The translations under genes and the position numbers were made by a program. Shown piece after piece: positions 36,498 through 46,535 of a DNA stretch of 64,000 nt (within the stretch, counting starts at the first letter, position 1; the number at the start of each line of letters is the position of its first letter). Below the pieces are notes generated by a model. The model was not told the DNA's origin and searched no databases. It saw only the letters and a program-made list of their open reading frames with translations. The stretch lies in NCBI GenBank assembly GCA_028868515.1, contig JAGWUI010000014.1:16043-80042 (forward strand). The letters run 5' to 3'. The DNA comes from Gammaproteobacteria bacterium (lineage in GTDB: Bacteria > Pseudomonadota > Gammaproteobacteria > Pseudomonadales > Moraxellaceae).

Positions 36498-36540
36498 TTC
36501 GGGTTATGAGCGACGAGCTACCAGACTGCTCCACCCCGCA
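36498..36540 (-). pseudogene. Broken tRNA-fMet gene (5' half only)
   Basis: On the minus strand GCGGGGTGGAGCAGTCTGG, then TAGCTCGTCG and CTCATAACCCGAA, match the 5' half of initiator tRNA (acceptor strand, D-arm and CAT anticodon loop). Two G of the anticodon stem (GTCGGGCTC reads GTCGCTC) are missing, and no T-arm or 3' acceptor strand follows, so it cannot fold into a tRNA. It lies 125 bases downstream of tRNA-Leu, where gammaproteobacteria often have tRNA-fMet followed by rimP. Confidence 0.78.
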
Positions 36541-36664
36541 TCAACTGGACGGCATACTATGCTCATCCTTACCTTCTGTCAACGTTTAATTTGCTGACTT
36601 CCAATATTTATATTTTGTGTTCAATGAAAAATAAATGATTCCATTTCAACACATTATAAAATAA

Positions 36665-36749
36665 TGGTGCGGAAGGGGGGACTTGAACCCCCACGCCGTT
36701 AAGCACTACCACCTCAAGGTAGCGTGTCTACCAATTCCACCACCCCCGC
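36665..36749 (-). tRNA. tRNA-Leu (anticodon GAG)
   Basis: An 85-base gene with encoded CCA end. Acceptor strand GCGGGGG, D-loop with AATTGGTAGACACGC, anticodon arm CTACCTTGAGGTGGTAG with GAG, a long variable arm (TGCTTAACGGCG) and T-arm GGGGGTTCAAGTCCCCC. It lies just downstream of secG on the same strand, as in many gammaproteobacteria. Confidence 0.97.
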
Positions 36750-36778
36750 AAGAAGGACGAGAATTCTACTCGATCCAT

Positions 36779-37126
36779 TTATGGATTGGAAGGGGTTTTT
36801 GTAGGAGTTGGTGGATTTGTAGGCGCTGGTGTTGCTGGTGCAGAGGTATTTGTTGGTGCAGTTAAGCTATATAACTCTTGAGAGTGACGTTTTGCAAAGA
36901 CAGCCAACGCTAAACTCGTCAGAAAGAAAATTGTGGTCAGAACAGCCGTTGATTTCGTCAAGAAATTTGCTGAACCTGATGCACCAAAAACAGTACTAGA
37001 TGCGCCACCACCAAAAGATGCACCTGCTTCCGCGCCTTTACCTTGTTGTAAAAGAATCAGGACAATCATGCCCAGTGCGACCAAAATATGTAATATCAGA
37101 ACCAGCGTTTCCACGATCATCTCCAC
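36779..37126 (-). CDS. secG: Preprotein translocase subunit SecG
   Basis: A 115-residue inner-membrane protein with two membrane helices ([20 protein letters not shown] and [19 protein letters not shown]) around the conserved [16 protein letters not shown] and [11 protein letters not shown]. It supports the SecYEG channel for protein export. The tail is rich in Pro and Thr. The start is a GTG at 37126 or an ATG at 37120, two to eight bases after tpiA, so they form one transcript. Confidence 0.95.
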   Translation of the reverse strand: MEMIVETLVLILHILVALGMIVLILLQQGKGAEAGASFGGGASSTVFGASGSANFLTKSTAVLTTIFFLTSLALAVFAKRHSQELYSLTAPTNTSAPATPAPTNPPTPTKTPSNP

Positions 37127-37128
37127 GC

Positions 37129-37935
37129 TTAGGCGATATCAAACGCTTTGGCGATTTGCAAAAAAGAATCCGCATCAAGTGATGCACCACCAACCAATGC
37201 ACCGTCAATATCGGGGCATTTGGCGAGAGAGTGCGCATTATCCGATTTTACGCTGCCGCCGTAAAGTAGGCTGGTCTGAATTAATGGTGCGCGGATTTCT
37301 GTCAGTAATTGTCGAATAGCAGCATGCATTTGCTGTGCATCTTCAGGACTGGCGGTGCGTCCAGTACCAATTGCCCAAACTGGTTCGTAGGCGATGATAA
37401 GCTTACGTGGGTCTATTTTTGTTAAAATATCGATGTGAGCGTTGATTTGTGCGCTAACGACCTGAGTTGCTTGTCCAGCTTCTCGTTCAGACAAGGTTTC
37501 TCCAACACACCAAATCACGCCTAGACCTGCATCAAGTGCAGCGTTTAATTTCAGACCGATCAAGTTTTCATCTTCATGATGAATAGTGCGACGTTCTGAG
37601 TGACCAATAATGATCCACTCTGCACCTGTTTCTCGGATTAAATCAGCCGAAATATCACCAGTAAACGCGCCTGTCTGGCGGGCGGCAGCAATATCTTGCG
37701 CAACAAGTGAGATAGGTGATGTATGAACTTTCATCAAAATCTCATGGATTGTGATGAGATGGATGGACATGGGTGCGATTGCGGTTTTACAAGTATGGAG
37801 AGGGGTTTCTACCAAACGACTTGCCAGTGTTTGTGCTAATGTTTGTGCAGTTGCACGGTTTGGATTCATCTTCCAGTTACCGATCACCCAGTGTTGGCGA
37901 GGCTGTGAAGAGGATTGATTCAAAGTCGTTGACAT
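37129..37935 (-). CDS. tpiA: Triosephosphate isomerase
   Basis: A 268-residue glycolytic enzyme interconverting dihydroxyacetone phosphate and glyceraldehyde 3-phosphate. Active-site parts are clear: GNWKMN with the Lys, IGHSERR with the electrophilic His, [11 protein letters not shown] with the catalytic Glu, and the phosphate loop [12 protein letters not shown]. The first 15 residues are a family-atypical extension. secG follows directly. Confidence 0.97.
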   Translation of the reverse strand: MSTTLNQSSSQPRQHWVIGNWKMNPNRATAQTLAQTLASRLVETPLHTCKTAIAPMSIHLITIHEILMKVHTSPISLVAQDIAAARQTGAFTGDISADLIRETGAEWIIIGHSERRTIHHEDENLIGLKLNAALDAGLGVIWCVGETLSEREAGQATQVVSAQINAHIDILTKIDPRKLIIAYEPVWAIGTGRTASPEDAQQMHAAIRQLLTEIRAPLIQTSLLYGGSVKSDNAHSLAKCPDIDGALVGGASLDADSFLQIAKAFDIA

Positions 37936-38082
37936 AATCGGGTTGCTTTATAGAGTTTAGATTTAAGCTCATTCTAGCGCAAAGTGTCTTTAAAGGGACA
38001 TGCACAAGCGTATTGGTTGAGATATCAATATAGAGATCATGATAAAATTTAAAGGCTTAGTATTTTTTAGATAGGGCTGGTT

Positions 38083-38349
38083 ATGTCGACAGATTTAGCG
38101 ATAGTCGCTGCAACTTTAAAAAATGGTCGGTATCGACACTATAAGGGTAAAGAGTATCAGGTTCTCATGACGGCGCGACATTCTGAAACGCGTGAATGGG
38201 TTGTTGTATATCGTTGTCTATATGATGATTATAGTATTTGGGTTAGGCCATTAGAGATGTTTATTGAAGATGTTCTTTTGGAAAATGGGCAAAGTGTGAT
38301 GCGGTTTGCATATATCTCAGAAGTAGACGGTGAGCTCCTTAAAAAATAG
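38083..38349 (+). CDS. DUF1653-family protein
   Basis: An 88-residue protein with the DUF1653 pattern: GRYRHYKGKEYQVL, then ARHSETREWVVVYRCLYDD and IWVRPLEMF. It is small, soluble and of unknown function, and common in bacteria as a single gene. It is divergent from tpiA. Confidence 0.8.
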   Translation: MSTDLAIVAATLKNGRYRHYKGKEYQVLMTARHSETREWVVVYRCLYDDYSIWVRPLEMFIEDVLLENGQSVMRFAYISEVDGELLKK

Positions 38350-38565
38350 TTTGAGAGTGACGCAAAATAGCTAAAAATGAATCATTGAATTTATAAATAA
38401 TCATTCAAACATCAAGATATTGGCGCTCTTTTATTCTACAAATACTGGATATCAGTCTAAAATAAGGTGCATTATATGTTATCTGATTGTGCGCGCGAAC
38501 TGAGTGCGTTATAGTCAGAAGACTCACAGGCGTGAGATACCTGATAACTATGGAAGATTGAGTGA

Positions 38566-40275
38566 ATGTCTGGACAACCAATATCTTTTGGTGGGTTAGC
38601 CCGTCAGATTGTCAATGAGGGACTCGTCAGTGCTGAAGCGATGCAGCGCGCGATTACCGACGCTCAAATGGAGAAAGTCACGCTCATCAATTATTTGGTG
38701 ACGAAAAAACTTGCCAAAGCTGACAAGATTGCGTGGGTGATTGCACGAGAGTTTGGAGACTCTCTGTTCGATCTCAATATGCTTGATCCAGCAGTGATTC
38801 CAAAAGATATTATTGATGAGAAAATCGTTCGGCAGTTTTCTGCAGTTCCCATTTTTAAACGAGGTTCGCGACTATTTGTTGCGATGAGCGATCCAACTCG
38901 TGCGGATGCGTTAGAGGCAATGCGATTTAGTAGTCGCCTTGCTGTTGAGGCTGTTGTCGTTGAAGAGGATAAGCTTGCTAAGCTCATTGAGCGACAATAC
39001 GAAGGGATGAGTACGGCTGAATTTAGTGGATTCGGTGGTGAAGATTTAGATATCGAAACAGAAAGCACTGATGAGAACAGTGCAGATAATGGTATAGCTG
39101 GTGCTAACGAAGCACCTGTTGTGAAGTTCATTAATAAAATGCTGGTCGATGCAATTCGTATGGGTGCATCGGACTTACATTTTGAGCCCTACGAAAAAAG
39201 CTACAGAATTCGTTATCGAGTTGACGGTGTGATGCGTGAAGTTGCGCGCCCACCCATTCAATTGGCTAATAAATTATCGTCACGTCTGAAAGTCATGTCG
39301 CAAATGGATATTTCAGAACGCCGTATGCCTCAGGATGGACGTATCAAGCTCAAAGTATCCAAAACCAAAGCAATTGACTTTCGTGTCAACTCTCTACCAA
39401 CATTGTTTGGTGAAAAAATAGTATTGCGTATCTTGGATGCATCAAGCGCAATGATGGGTATTGATGCATTGGGCTATGAGCCATCGCAAAAAGCTTTATT
39501 TATGGAAGCGTTAGAAAAGCCGCAAGGAATGTTACTCATCACGGGTCCAACAGGTTCTGGTAAAACGGTGTCCTTGTATACAGGCTTGAATATTCTCAAT
39601 ACGGTTGATACTAATATTTCAACAGCAGAGGATCCTGTGGAAATTAACCTTGAGGGTATTAATCAGGTTAACGTCAATGTCAAAACAGGGTTAACCTTTG
39701 CGGTCGCGTTACGCGCATTCTTGCGTCAAGATCCTGATATCGTGATGGTGGGTGAGATTCGTGATCTTGAAACCGCAGAAATTGCGGTCAAAGCGGCGCA
39801 AACAGGTCACATGGTGATGTCAACGCTGCATACGAACAGTGCCCCAGAAACGTTGACTCGCCTCAGAAACATGGGTGTGCCTTCGTTTAATATTGCAACG
39901 TCTGTGAACTTGGTGATCGCCCAACGATTAACTCGTCGTTTATGTTCTGCATGTAAAACGGTAGTTGATATTCCTGCAGCGAGTCTGAAAGAAATGGGCT
40001 TCACAGATGAAGATCTGGCAACAGGATTTAAAGTATATCAGCCTGTCGGTTGTACAGAATGTCGAGAAGGCTATAAAGGTCGTGTGGGTGTGTACGAGGT
40101 GATGAAGGTGACCCCAGAGATTGCGCGTATTATCATGGAAGAAGGGAATTCAATTGATATTGCAGACGCATCACGCAGAGCGGGCTTTAATGATCTTCGC
40201 CGTTCTGGATTGGAAAAAGTGATGCAAGGCGTCACCAGTTTACAAGAAATTAATCGTGTGACTGGTAATGAATAA
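38566..40275 (+). CDS. pilB: Type IV pilus assembly ATPase PilB
   Basis: A 569-residue cytoplasmic motor that powers pilus extension. It has the N-terminal MshEN-like domain, then the ATPase core with Walker A GPTGSGKTVSLY (about 325), an Asp box, the Walker B region QDPDIVMVGEIRDLETAE and the His box. A tetra-Cys zinc site (CSACK and CTEC) is near residues 463-498. Followed by pilC and pilD. Confidence 0.97.
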   Translation: MSGQPISFGGLARQIVNEGLVSAEAMQRAITDAQMEKVTLINYLVTKKLAKADKIAWVIAREFGDSLFDLNMLDPAVIPKDIIDEKIVRQFSAVPIFKRGSRLFVAMSDPTRADALEAMRFSSRLAVEAVVVEEDKLAKLIERQYEGMSTAEFSGFGGEDLDIETESTDENSADNGIAGANEAPVVKFINKMLVDAIRMGASDLHFEPYEKSYRIRYRVDGVMREVARPPIQLANKLSSRLKVMSQMDISERRMPQDGRIKLKVSKTKAIDFRVNSLPTLFGEKIVLRILDASSAMMGIDALGYEPSQKALFMEALEKPQGMLLITGPTGSGKTVSLYTGLNILNTVDTNISTAEDPVEINLEGINQVNVNVKTGLTFAVALRAFLRQDPDIVMVGEIRDLETAEIAVKAAQTGHMVMSTLHTNSAPETLTRLRNMGVPSFNIATSVNLVIAQRLTRRLCSACKTVVDIPAASLKEMGFTDEDLATGFKVYQPVGCTECREGYKGRVGVYEVMKVTPEIARIIMEEGNSIDIADASRRAGFNDLRRSGLEKVMQGVTSLQEINRVTGNE

Positions 40276-40394
40276 ACTTCAGCATTTTTGATGCAAAAGG
40301 TTTGATATGCAGAGGAATTGCTTTTTTGTGAGGCAATTTAGAGATTAGGGATTGAAAGTATTGTATAAACAATACGCTAAAAAAGAGAATAGAC

Positions 40395-41627
40395 ATGGCT
40401 GCCAATGAAAAGCAAACTGAAGGTCTTCCAATATTCCTTTACGAAGGAACGAATCGACGTGGACAAAAAGTAAAGGGAGAACTTCCGAGTAAAAATATGG
40501 CCTTGGCTAAGGCTGTATTGCGTAAACAGGGTGTCAATGTTACGACTGTTCGAAAGAAGTCCAAGAATCCGCTGGAGTTTCTTTCGAAGAAAAAAATTAC
40601 ACCCATGGATATTGCGATTTTTACGCGTCAGTTAGCGACGATGATGAAGGCGGGTGTTCCTTTGGTGCAATCTTTTGAGATTGTTGCAGAAGGATTAGAT
40701 AATCCAGCAATGAGAGAGATTGTTTTAGGAATTAAAACGGAGGTTGAGGGCGGCAATACTTTTGCAGGAGCTTTGCGTAAATATCCACAGTATTTTGATG
40801 ATTTGTTTTGTTCACTCGTCGCATCTGGCGAACAGTCTGGTGCGTTGGAAACCATGTTGGATCGTGTTGCGATCTATAAAGAAAAAAGTGAGTTGCTCAA
40901 GCAAAAAATTAAAAAGGCAATGAAATATCCGATAGCGGTTATCATTGTGGCTTTAGTTGTCACCATTCTTTTGATGCTTAAAGTGGTGCCAGTTTTTCAA
41001 GAATTATTTTCATCATTTGGTGCTCAGTTACCTGCATTCACGCAAATGGTTGTGGACATGTCTAAATGGATGCAATCCTATTGGTGGGCGTTAATTGGCG
41101 TGATTGTTCTTACTGTTGGTGCTTTGCGTGAGGCGAATACACGAAGTGAGAAATTCCGCGATTTTGTAGATAAACTTGCATTAAAATTACCGATTTTTGG
41201 GGATTTGGTCTATAAAGCAATTATTGCGCGATTTTCTCGGACTTTAGCCACGACGTTTGCTGCGGGTGTGCCATTGATTGATGCTTTGGAGTCGACAGCA
41301 GGTGCGACTAATAACGTTTTATATCGTCAGGCGTGTATGCAAATTCGTGAAGATGTCTCTACAGGTCAACAATTACAGTTTGCGATGCGTTCGACGAATC
41401 GTTTTCCATCAATGGCTATTCAGATGGTTGCGATTGGTGAAGAGTCTGGTGCTCTAGATGCGATGCTCGATAAAGTCGCAACACATTATGAGAATGAAGT
41501 CGATAATGCTGTCGATGGTTTAACGTCATTGATGGAACCATTGATTATGGCTGTACTCGGTGTTCTTGTGGGTGGTTTGGTGGTTGCGATGTATTTGCCA
41601 ATCTTCCAGATGGGTTCGGTGGTTTAA
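40395..41627 (+). CDS. pilC: Type IV pilus inner-membrane platform protein PilC
   Basis: A 410-residue protein of the GspF/PilC family with two repeated cytoplasmic domains (FTRQLATMMKAGVPLVQSFE and FSRTLATTFAAGVPLIDALE) and three membrane helices. It anchors PilB in the inner membrane. A 119-base gap separates it from pilB; its last codon overlaps the pilD start by one base. Confidence 0.97.
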   Translation: MAANEKQTEGLPIFLYEGTNRRGQKVKGELPSKNMALAKAVLRKQGVNVTTVRKKSKNPLEFLSKKKITPMDIAIFTRQLATMMKAGVPLVQSFEIVAEGLDNPAMREIVLGIKTEVEGGNTFAGALRKYPQYFDDLFCSLVASGEQSGALETMLDRVAIYKEKSELLKQKIKKAMKYPIAVIIVALVVTILLMLKVVPVFQELFSSFGAQLPAFTQMVVDMSKWMQSYWWALIGVIVLTVGALREANTRSEKFRDFVDKLALKLPIFGDLVYKAIIARFSRTLATTFAAGVPLIDALESTAGATNNVLYRQACMQIREDVSTGQQLQFAMRSTNRFPSMAIQMVAIGEESGALDAMLDKVATHYENEVDNAVDGLTSLMEPLIMAVLGVLVGGLVVAMYLPIFQMGSVV

Positions 41628-42514
41628 TGCAGGCGTTAAAAGATTTACTCGATGCCATTGTGACTACGCCATGGCTGGCATCGCTTGTAGTTGGATTTAT
41701 TGGGCTCTGTGTTGGTAGTTTTTTGAATGTTGTGATTTATCGCATGCCACGCATGATGGAGAATGAGTGGCGGAACGATTGTTCGATTATTTTGAAAGAT
41801 CAATTGGATCAAAGCTACACAGCGCCTGTATATGTCCATATGACGCTCAGTCAACCAGCATCAAGATGCCCATCATGTGCGCATAAAATTCGTTGGTATG
41901 AAAATATTCCCTTATTAAGTTGGATCGCTCTACGTGGGCGATGCAGTGCTTGTGGTACGTCGATCAGTATTCGTTATCCGATCGTTGAGTTATTGACGAT
42001 GTTTGCATCACTTGCTGTGTTGTGCGTATTCGGTCCAACATTCAAAATGGTGTGTGCATTGGGCTTAACGTGGGCATTGATTGCGTTGACAGGAATTGAT
42101 TTTGATACGCAATTATTACCAGATCGGATTACATTACCGCTGGCAGCTGCGGGTTTGTTGGTGAATGTCCAAAGTCTTTTCGTTGCCCCCGCACATGCGA
42201 TTTTAGGTTATGTGATTGGTTTTCTCGTCCTTTGGGTGGTTTATTTTATATTCAAAATAATCACAGGAAAAGAAGGCATGGGCTATGGTGATTTTAAACT
42301 ACTTGCAGCGCTTGGTGCGTGGTTGGGTCCGATGCAATTGCCTTTGATTATTCTATTGTCTTCGTTTGTTGGAATGATTATTGGTATTGTTCTACTCAAG
42401 GTGCGTAAAGAGAGCCAACCTTTTGCTTTTGGTCCCTATATTGCGATTGCGGGCTGGATTTCCTTAATGTGGGGAAATCAATTGGTTGCTGGTTATTTGG
42501 GAATGTATCATTAG
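41627..42514 (+). CDS. pilD: Prepilin peptidase PilD
   Basis: A 295-residue membrane aspartyl protease that cuts and methylates type IV prepilins. The N-terminal methylation domain has FLNVVIYRMP and the paired CPSC and CSAC zinc site; the two catalytic Asp are in TGIDFDTQLLPD and GMGYGDFKLL. Directly after pilC and two bases before coaE. Confidence 0.97.
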   Translation: MQALKDLLDAIVTTPWLASLVVGFIGLCVGSFLNVVIYRMPRMMENEWRNDCSIILKDQLDQSYTAPVYVHMTLSQPASRCPSCAHKIRWYENIPLLSWIALRGRCSACGTSISIRYPIVELLTMFASLAVLCVFGPTFKMVCALGLTWALIALTGIDFDTQLLPDRITLPLAAAGLLVNVQSLFVAPAHAILGYVIGFLVLWVVYFIFKIITGKEGMGYGDFKLLAALGAWLGPMQLPLIILLSSFVGMIIGIVLLKVRKESQPFAFGPYIAIAGWISLMWGNQLVAGYLGMYH

Positions 42515-42516
42515 AA

Positions 42517-43122
42517 ATGTTCATCATTGGACTCACAGGTGGCATTGGTAGTGGCAAGACCGCAGCGAGTGATTGGTTTGCTGAACAAGGTATTGCTGTT
42601 GTGGATGCAGATGTTGTTGCACGAGAAGTTGTGGCGGTAGGTCAACCTGCATTGGATGAAATTGTTCAGATATTTGGTGATTGGGCGTTGCTTGCTGATG
42701 GAACCTTGAATCGGGCAGCGCTACGCCAGCATGTGTTTGAACATCCTGAAGATCGAAAAAAATTAGAACACATTACGCATTCGCGTATTCATGTCGCAAT
42801 GGTACAGCAGTTACAAGCGGCAACATCTCCTTATGTGATTTTGGTCTCACCATTATTACTAGAATCTGGTAAAGCTGGATTGTCGGGTTTATGTCAGCGA
42901 GTTCTAGTGGTGGATGTTCCCGAAGAGTTACAACGTATACGCGCTGGTGCGCGTGATGGACAAACTCCTGAATCGATTGATCGTATTATGGCAGTACAGA
43001 TTGCCCGCGCAGACCGTGTAGCTGGTGCGGATGATGTGGTGTTGAATGATGGAAATCTACAACATCTTTATCAGCAGCTAGAATTGCTGCACGAGCGTTA
43101 TTTACAGATGAGCGCCGCTTAG
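42517..43122 (+). CDS. coaE: Dephospho-CoA kinase
   Basis: A kinase of about 201 residues for the last step of coenzyme A synthesis. P-loop GLTGGIGSGKT at the very N-terminus, then DADVVAREVV and PLLLESG typical of CoaE. The frame is open from 42469, but the ATG at 42517, two bases after the pilD stop, gives the family N-terminus. The pilD-coaE order is typical of Moraxellaceae and relatives. Confidence 0.96.
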   Translation: MFIIGLTGGIGSGKTAASDWFAEQGIAVVDADVVAREVVAVGQPALDEIVQIFGDWALLADGTLNRAALRQHVFEHPEDRKKLEHITHSRIHVAMVQQLQAATSPYVILVSPLLLESGKAGLSGLCQRVLVVDVPEELQRIRAGARDGQTPESIDRIMAVQIARADRVAGADDVVLNDGNLQHLYQQLELLHERYLQMSAA

Positions 43123-43190
43123 TCCTTATCTTTTTTCAGGTTCATATCTTAATGACATTTGCCAACGCTAAAGCGATGGAGAGTATTTTT

Positions 43191-43583
43191 ATGTCTAATC
43201 AATCAAAAACAAATGGCTTGAGAGTAAGAACTGAAGTGATGGGTGAGGCGTTTGTACAGCGTGTGATTCAAAATACCACCACACTCACTGAGCCCATGCA
43301 AGAGTGGATTAATGAACATGCATGGGGGTCAACGTGGCAGAGGGAAGGATTACCGCGAGCAACGCGTTCTTTAGTTACGATTGCGATGCTTACTGCTTTA
43401 AAGGCTCCAAAAGAGTTGCAAGGGCATGTTCGCGGTGCGCTAAATAACGGATGTACCGTCAGTGAGATTCAAGAAGTATTGTTGCATAGTGCAGTGTATT
43501 GTGGTGCCCCCGCAGCTCAAGAGGCCTTCCGAGCTGCGCAGGAAGTCATTGATGAATGGCAAAAAGCCCATTCATCAATTTAG
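43191..43583 (+). CDS. Carboxymuconolactone decarboxylase family protein
   Basis: About 130 residues. The CMD fold is seen in TRSLVTIAMLTALKAPKELQ, HVRGALNNG and LLHSAVYCGAPAA. Members include PcaC of the protocatechuate pathway, but no other gene of that pathway is near. The frame starts at 43152; GGAGAG ahead of the ATG at 43191 makes that the better start. Confidence 0.82.
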   Translation: MSNQSKTNGLRVRTEVMGEAFVQRVIQNTTTLTEPMQEWINEHAWGSTWQREGLPRATRSLVTIAMLTALKAPKELQGHVRGALNNGCTVSEIQEVLLHSAVYCGAPAAQEAFRAAQEVIDEWQKAHSSI

Positions 43584-43598
43584 CTGAAGATTTTAAGT

Positions 43599-44525
43599 TT
43601 AGCGGAACAGCCGCCAAGGCTGTAATGCACCAATACTGACTCCAATTAGCCCGATGAGCACGGCGAGTGTTAATGGCTCACCTAGAAGTGGTACAGCCGC
43701 CAGTGCAGCAAGGAGTGGTGCGAGAGCGAGAATGCTGCCGACTTTGACTGCACCTAGACGTTCAGTTGCGCCAATAAAGGTCAGCATTGCAATAATCACG
43801 ACGAAAATGCCTTGGAATATCGACTGAATGAGAATCTGGGGAATGGTCGCTTCAGCCAATCGACTCGGTAAAAATAATAAATAAGCTGGGATATAGATCA
43901 CTGTAGACAATAACGCCACGCCAGCCATTGCTTGCCAAGGTGGCAACATCCAACGTTTCAGTAAAGCGGTGTAAATTCCCCAAGACATTGAGGCTAATAC
44001 AAAAAATAGATCACCAATACCGAGCGAAAATTGATGCTCTTCAAACATCAGTGAGCTCATGCCTATTAAGCCAATCGCAATGATGATTAAACTGATCCAA
44101 TTATCGCGACTCAGTGCTTCGCGTAAGATCACTAATGCAGCGATGGCAGTCCAGAATGGTAATAATCCATTCATCCAAATGGCAGCATGTGCCGCAGGTG
44201 CATGGCTGAATCCTTCATAAACGAAAGTCGTGTAGGCAATACCACCAATGAGCGCTAAACCTAATACGCGAATATCGAATAAAAAACGCCACTCTCGTCG
44301 ATAAATTTGGATGGGGATCAAGATGATGCTTGCCGTAATAAAGCGAAGCGCGCCAATATCCCATGTAGTCATCACCTGCGTGGTACCAATTCGTGATATG
44401 AGGGTGAAACTTCCCCAAATCATCATGGTAATCGCAAGTAGGGCATAACCCACAAGGCGAGTTTTATTCGAATGATCTAAAGGCTTTGAAGCATTTTGCA
44501 GTGCTTGATCTTCAATGTTTTGCAT
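43599..44525 (-). CDS. EamA/DMT-family membrane transporter
   Basis: A 308-residue protein with about ten membrane segments in two EamA repeats, the first near LAITMMIWGSFTLISRIG and the second near FFVLASMSWGIYTALLKRW. Related proteins export amino acids or metabolites; the substrate is unknown. It follows rlmB on the same strand by 24 bases. Confidence 0.87.
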   Translation of the reverse strand: MQNIEDQALQNASKPLDHSNKTRLVGYALLAITMMIWGSFTLISRIGTTQVMTTWDIGALRFITASIILIPIQIYRREWRFLFDIRVLGLALIGGIAYTTFVYEGFSHAPAAHAAIWMNGLLPFWTAIAALVILREALSRDNWISLIIIAIGLIGMSSLMFEEHQFSLGIGDLFFVLASMSWGIYTALLKRWMLPPWQAMAGVALLSTVIYIPAYLLFLPSRLAEATIPQILIQSIFQGIFVVIIAMLTFIGATERLGAVKVGSILALAPLLAALAAVPLLGEPLTLAVLIGLIGVSIGALQPWRLFR

Positions 44526-44549
44526 GGTGTAACCTCAGAAAAATATGCG

Positions 44550-45308
44550 TTACGATGTTTGTCGTTGTCGACAAGCTTCATAGAGCGCCATTCCTGTGGC
44601 GACACTGACGTTGAGACTTTGCAGTTTTCCTGACATTGGAATATAAGCCAGATAATCGCAATGGGTCTGGGTGAGACGACGCAATCCTGTGTCTTCTGCG
44701 CCCATGATGATGGCAAGTTTTCCAGTGAGATCAATTTGATGAATTGGTTTGGCATTTTCATCTAATAACGTACCTACGGTTTGTACGCCTTGTTCCTGCA
44801 GTGCAACGAGTGTGCGAGCAAGATTAGTCACTTGAAAAAATGGCACAAGTTCAACCGCGCCCGCAGCCACTTTACGCGCAATCGGTGTTAATCCCGCTGC
44901 ACGATCTCGTGGTGCGATGACACCATGCACACCCATTGCTGCTGCTGTACGCATACATGCACCAAGATTATGAGGATCAGTGACTTGATCAAGGACTAGT
45001 AAAAATACATGTTCAGTTTTTTCAACAAGTCGGGCTAAGTCAGTTTCATCAAGTGTAGGTGCAGGGCGAACGGCGGCGACAATCCCTTGATGTTGCGCAC
45101 CATCGGACATTTTATTCAACGTATCGCGGCTGGCTTTTTGTACTGAAATCCCATGCGGAGCCGCTTGTTGGATGAGTGCGTGTAATCGCTCGTCATCACG
45201 ACCTTGCAGAACAAATAAGCCGAGAATCTGTTCAGGCATGGTGTTTAGCAGCGATTCTACGGCGTGTAGACCGAAATGATGCTCAACAGTTTTTGTAGGT
45301 TTTGCCAT
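44550..45308 (-). CDS. rlmB: 23S rRNA 2'-O-ribose methyltransferase RlmB
   Basis: A 252-residue SPOUT enzyme methylating G2251 of 23S rRNA. The N-terminal substrate-binding part starts FGLHAVESLL; the knotted SAM site is formed by LDQVTDPHNLGACMRTAAAM, IMGAEDTGLRRLT and IPMSGKLQSLNVSVA, all clear family motifs. Confidence 0.96.
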   Translation of the reverse strand: MAKPTKTVEHHFGLHAVESLLNTMPEQILGLFVLQGRDDERLHALIQQAAPHGISVQKASRDTLNKMSDGAQHQGIVAAVRPAPTLDETDLARLVEKTEHVFLLVLDQVTDPHNLGACMRTAAAMGVHGVIAPRDRAAGLTPIARKVAAGAVELVPFFQVTNLARTLVALQEQGVQTVGTLLDENAKPIHQIDLTGKLAIIMGAEDTGLRRLTQTHCDYLAYIPMSGKLQSLNVSVATGMALYEACRQRQTS

Positions 45309-45457
45309 GATTTTCTCAAGAGTTTGTTCAAAGAGGTCAGCGATGCTGCTGTATGAGTAGGATTGTACAGGATAGTACAGTTACTCATGAATTTGATTGT
45401 GAAATCTTGAGCATGTTGTTTAAAAATAATCAAAAGAATAAGTGGTTTGAAAATAAA

Positions 45458-45480
45458 AACCGACTTTTGGCAAGTCGGTT
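45458..45480 (-). terminator. Terminator after the TerC-family gene
   Basis: Stem AACCGACTT and AAGTCGGTT with a 5-base loop. Read on the minus strand it ends in TTTTTATTTTC, stopping transcription from the TerC-family gene before rlmB. Confidence 0.9.
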
Positions 45481-45500
45481 TCTTTATTGCAGCAGGATGA

Positions 45501-46250
45501 TTAATGTGCTTTATTCGCATGACGTAGCGCTTTACCACGGCTTCGAATATTGAGGAGTTCAACGAGTAAGGAGAATCCCATTGCCGCATATAAATAATCT
45601 TTGACTACATGTACACCGAAGCCTTCAACGATCAAGACTATACCAACCATCACCAAGAAGGCTAATGCCAAGATTTTGATGGAAGCATGGCGTTCGACAA
45701 ATTCGCCAATTGGCTTTGCGGCAAACATCATGACCGCAACGGATGCAACCACGGCGAGTACCATGACAGCGATCTGATTGGATAGACCAACAGCGGTGAT
45801 CACAGAGTCGAGTGAAAACACAATGTCGATAATGGCAATTTGAATGACGATACTAAGCACACCTTTTTCTGAGCTTTCGCGTACGCTCGGGTCGTCATGC
45901 TCGATTTCACCATCGGTTTCTTCAAAGATTTCTGTGCAGCTCTTATAAACTAAGAATAATCCACCTGCGATCAAGATGAGATCCCGTCCACTAAAACCAT
46001 GTCCTGCCAGTGCGAAAAGCGGATCTGTTAAACGCATCACCCATGAAATGGATAAGAGCAACAAAATTCGGGTGATCATCGCGAGCGCAAGACCGAACAT
46101 GCGTGTACGTTGTTGTAGACGTTGAGGAACTTTGGCGACTAAGATCGTTAGAAAGATAATGTTATCAATCCCCAGTACAATTTCGAGTACGGTTAGGGTT
46201 AACAAGGTCACCCATGCTTCAGGGTCATTGATCCAACTCAGGAAATCCAT
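45501..46250 (-). CDS. TerC-family integral membrane protein
   Basis: A 249-residue protein with seven or so membrane segments. Conserved TerC parts are VLGIDNIIFLTIL near the N-terminus and DIVFSLDSVITAVG in the middle, with Asp residues inside the membrane. Family members are tied to tellurite resistance or manganese export and loading of secreted proteins; the exact role here is unknown. Confidence 0.92.
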   Translation of the reverse strand: MDFLSWINDPEAWVTLLTLTVLEIVLGIDNIIFLTILVAKVPQRLQQRTRMFGLALAMITRILLLLSISWVMRLTDPLFALAGHGFSGRDLILIAGGLFLVYKSCTEIFEETDGEIEHDDPSVRESSEKGVLSIVIQIAIIDIVFSLDSVITAVGLSNQIAVMVLAVVASVAVMMFAAKPIGEFVERHASIKILALAFLVMVGIVLIVEGFGVHVVKDYLYAAMGFSLLVELLNIRSRGKALRHANKAH

Positions 46251-46493
46251 AAAATTAATGCTCGTTCATTGAGAGAGTTATGCTGGATGAGCATAATTCT
46301 TTGGGGTGTTAATCATATAAAAATGGAAATGGTTTGAAAGTTACTGCTTTTGTGAATTACAGTCTTTAAGATATACCGTCAATCGTATACTTTTTTATTG
46401 TCTAATAATTTACAGGGTGACTCTATAGTAGGAATGTATAGCGTTCAGATAGAACGACTTGATTCAATATCTTTCTTATTCTGTGATTTATAG

Positions 46494-46524
46494 TTGAGAA
46501 GCACTTGCAATGAGTGCTTCTCAA
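46494..46524. terminator. Hairpin after ppnP
   Basis: A perfect 12-bp stem (TTGAGAAGCACT and AGTGCTTCTCAA) with a 7-base loop, 12 bases downstream of the ppnP stop. It lacks a U-tract, so termination is probable but not certain. Confidence 0.6.
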
Positions 46525-46535
46525 GGGAAAGCTGC

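Noticed and set aside
36498..36540. Functional tRNA-fMet
   Set aside because: Two bases of the anticodon stem are lost and the 3' half is absent, so it cannot fold.
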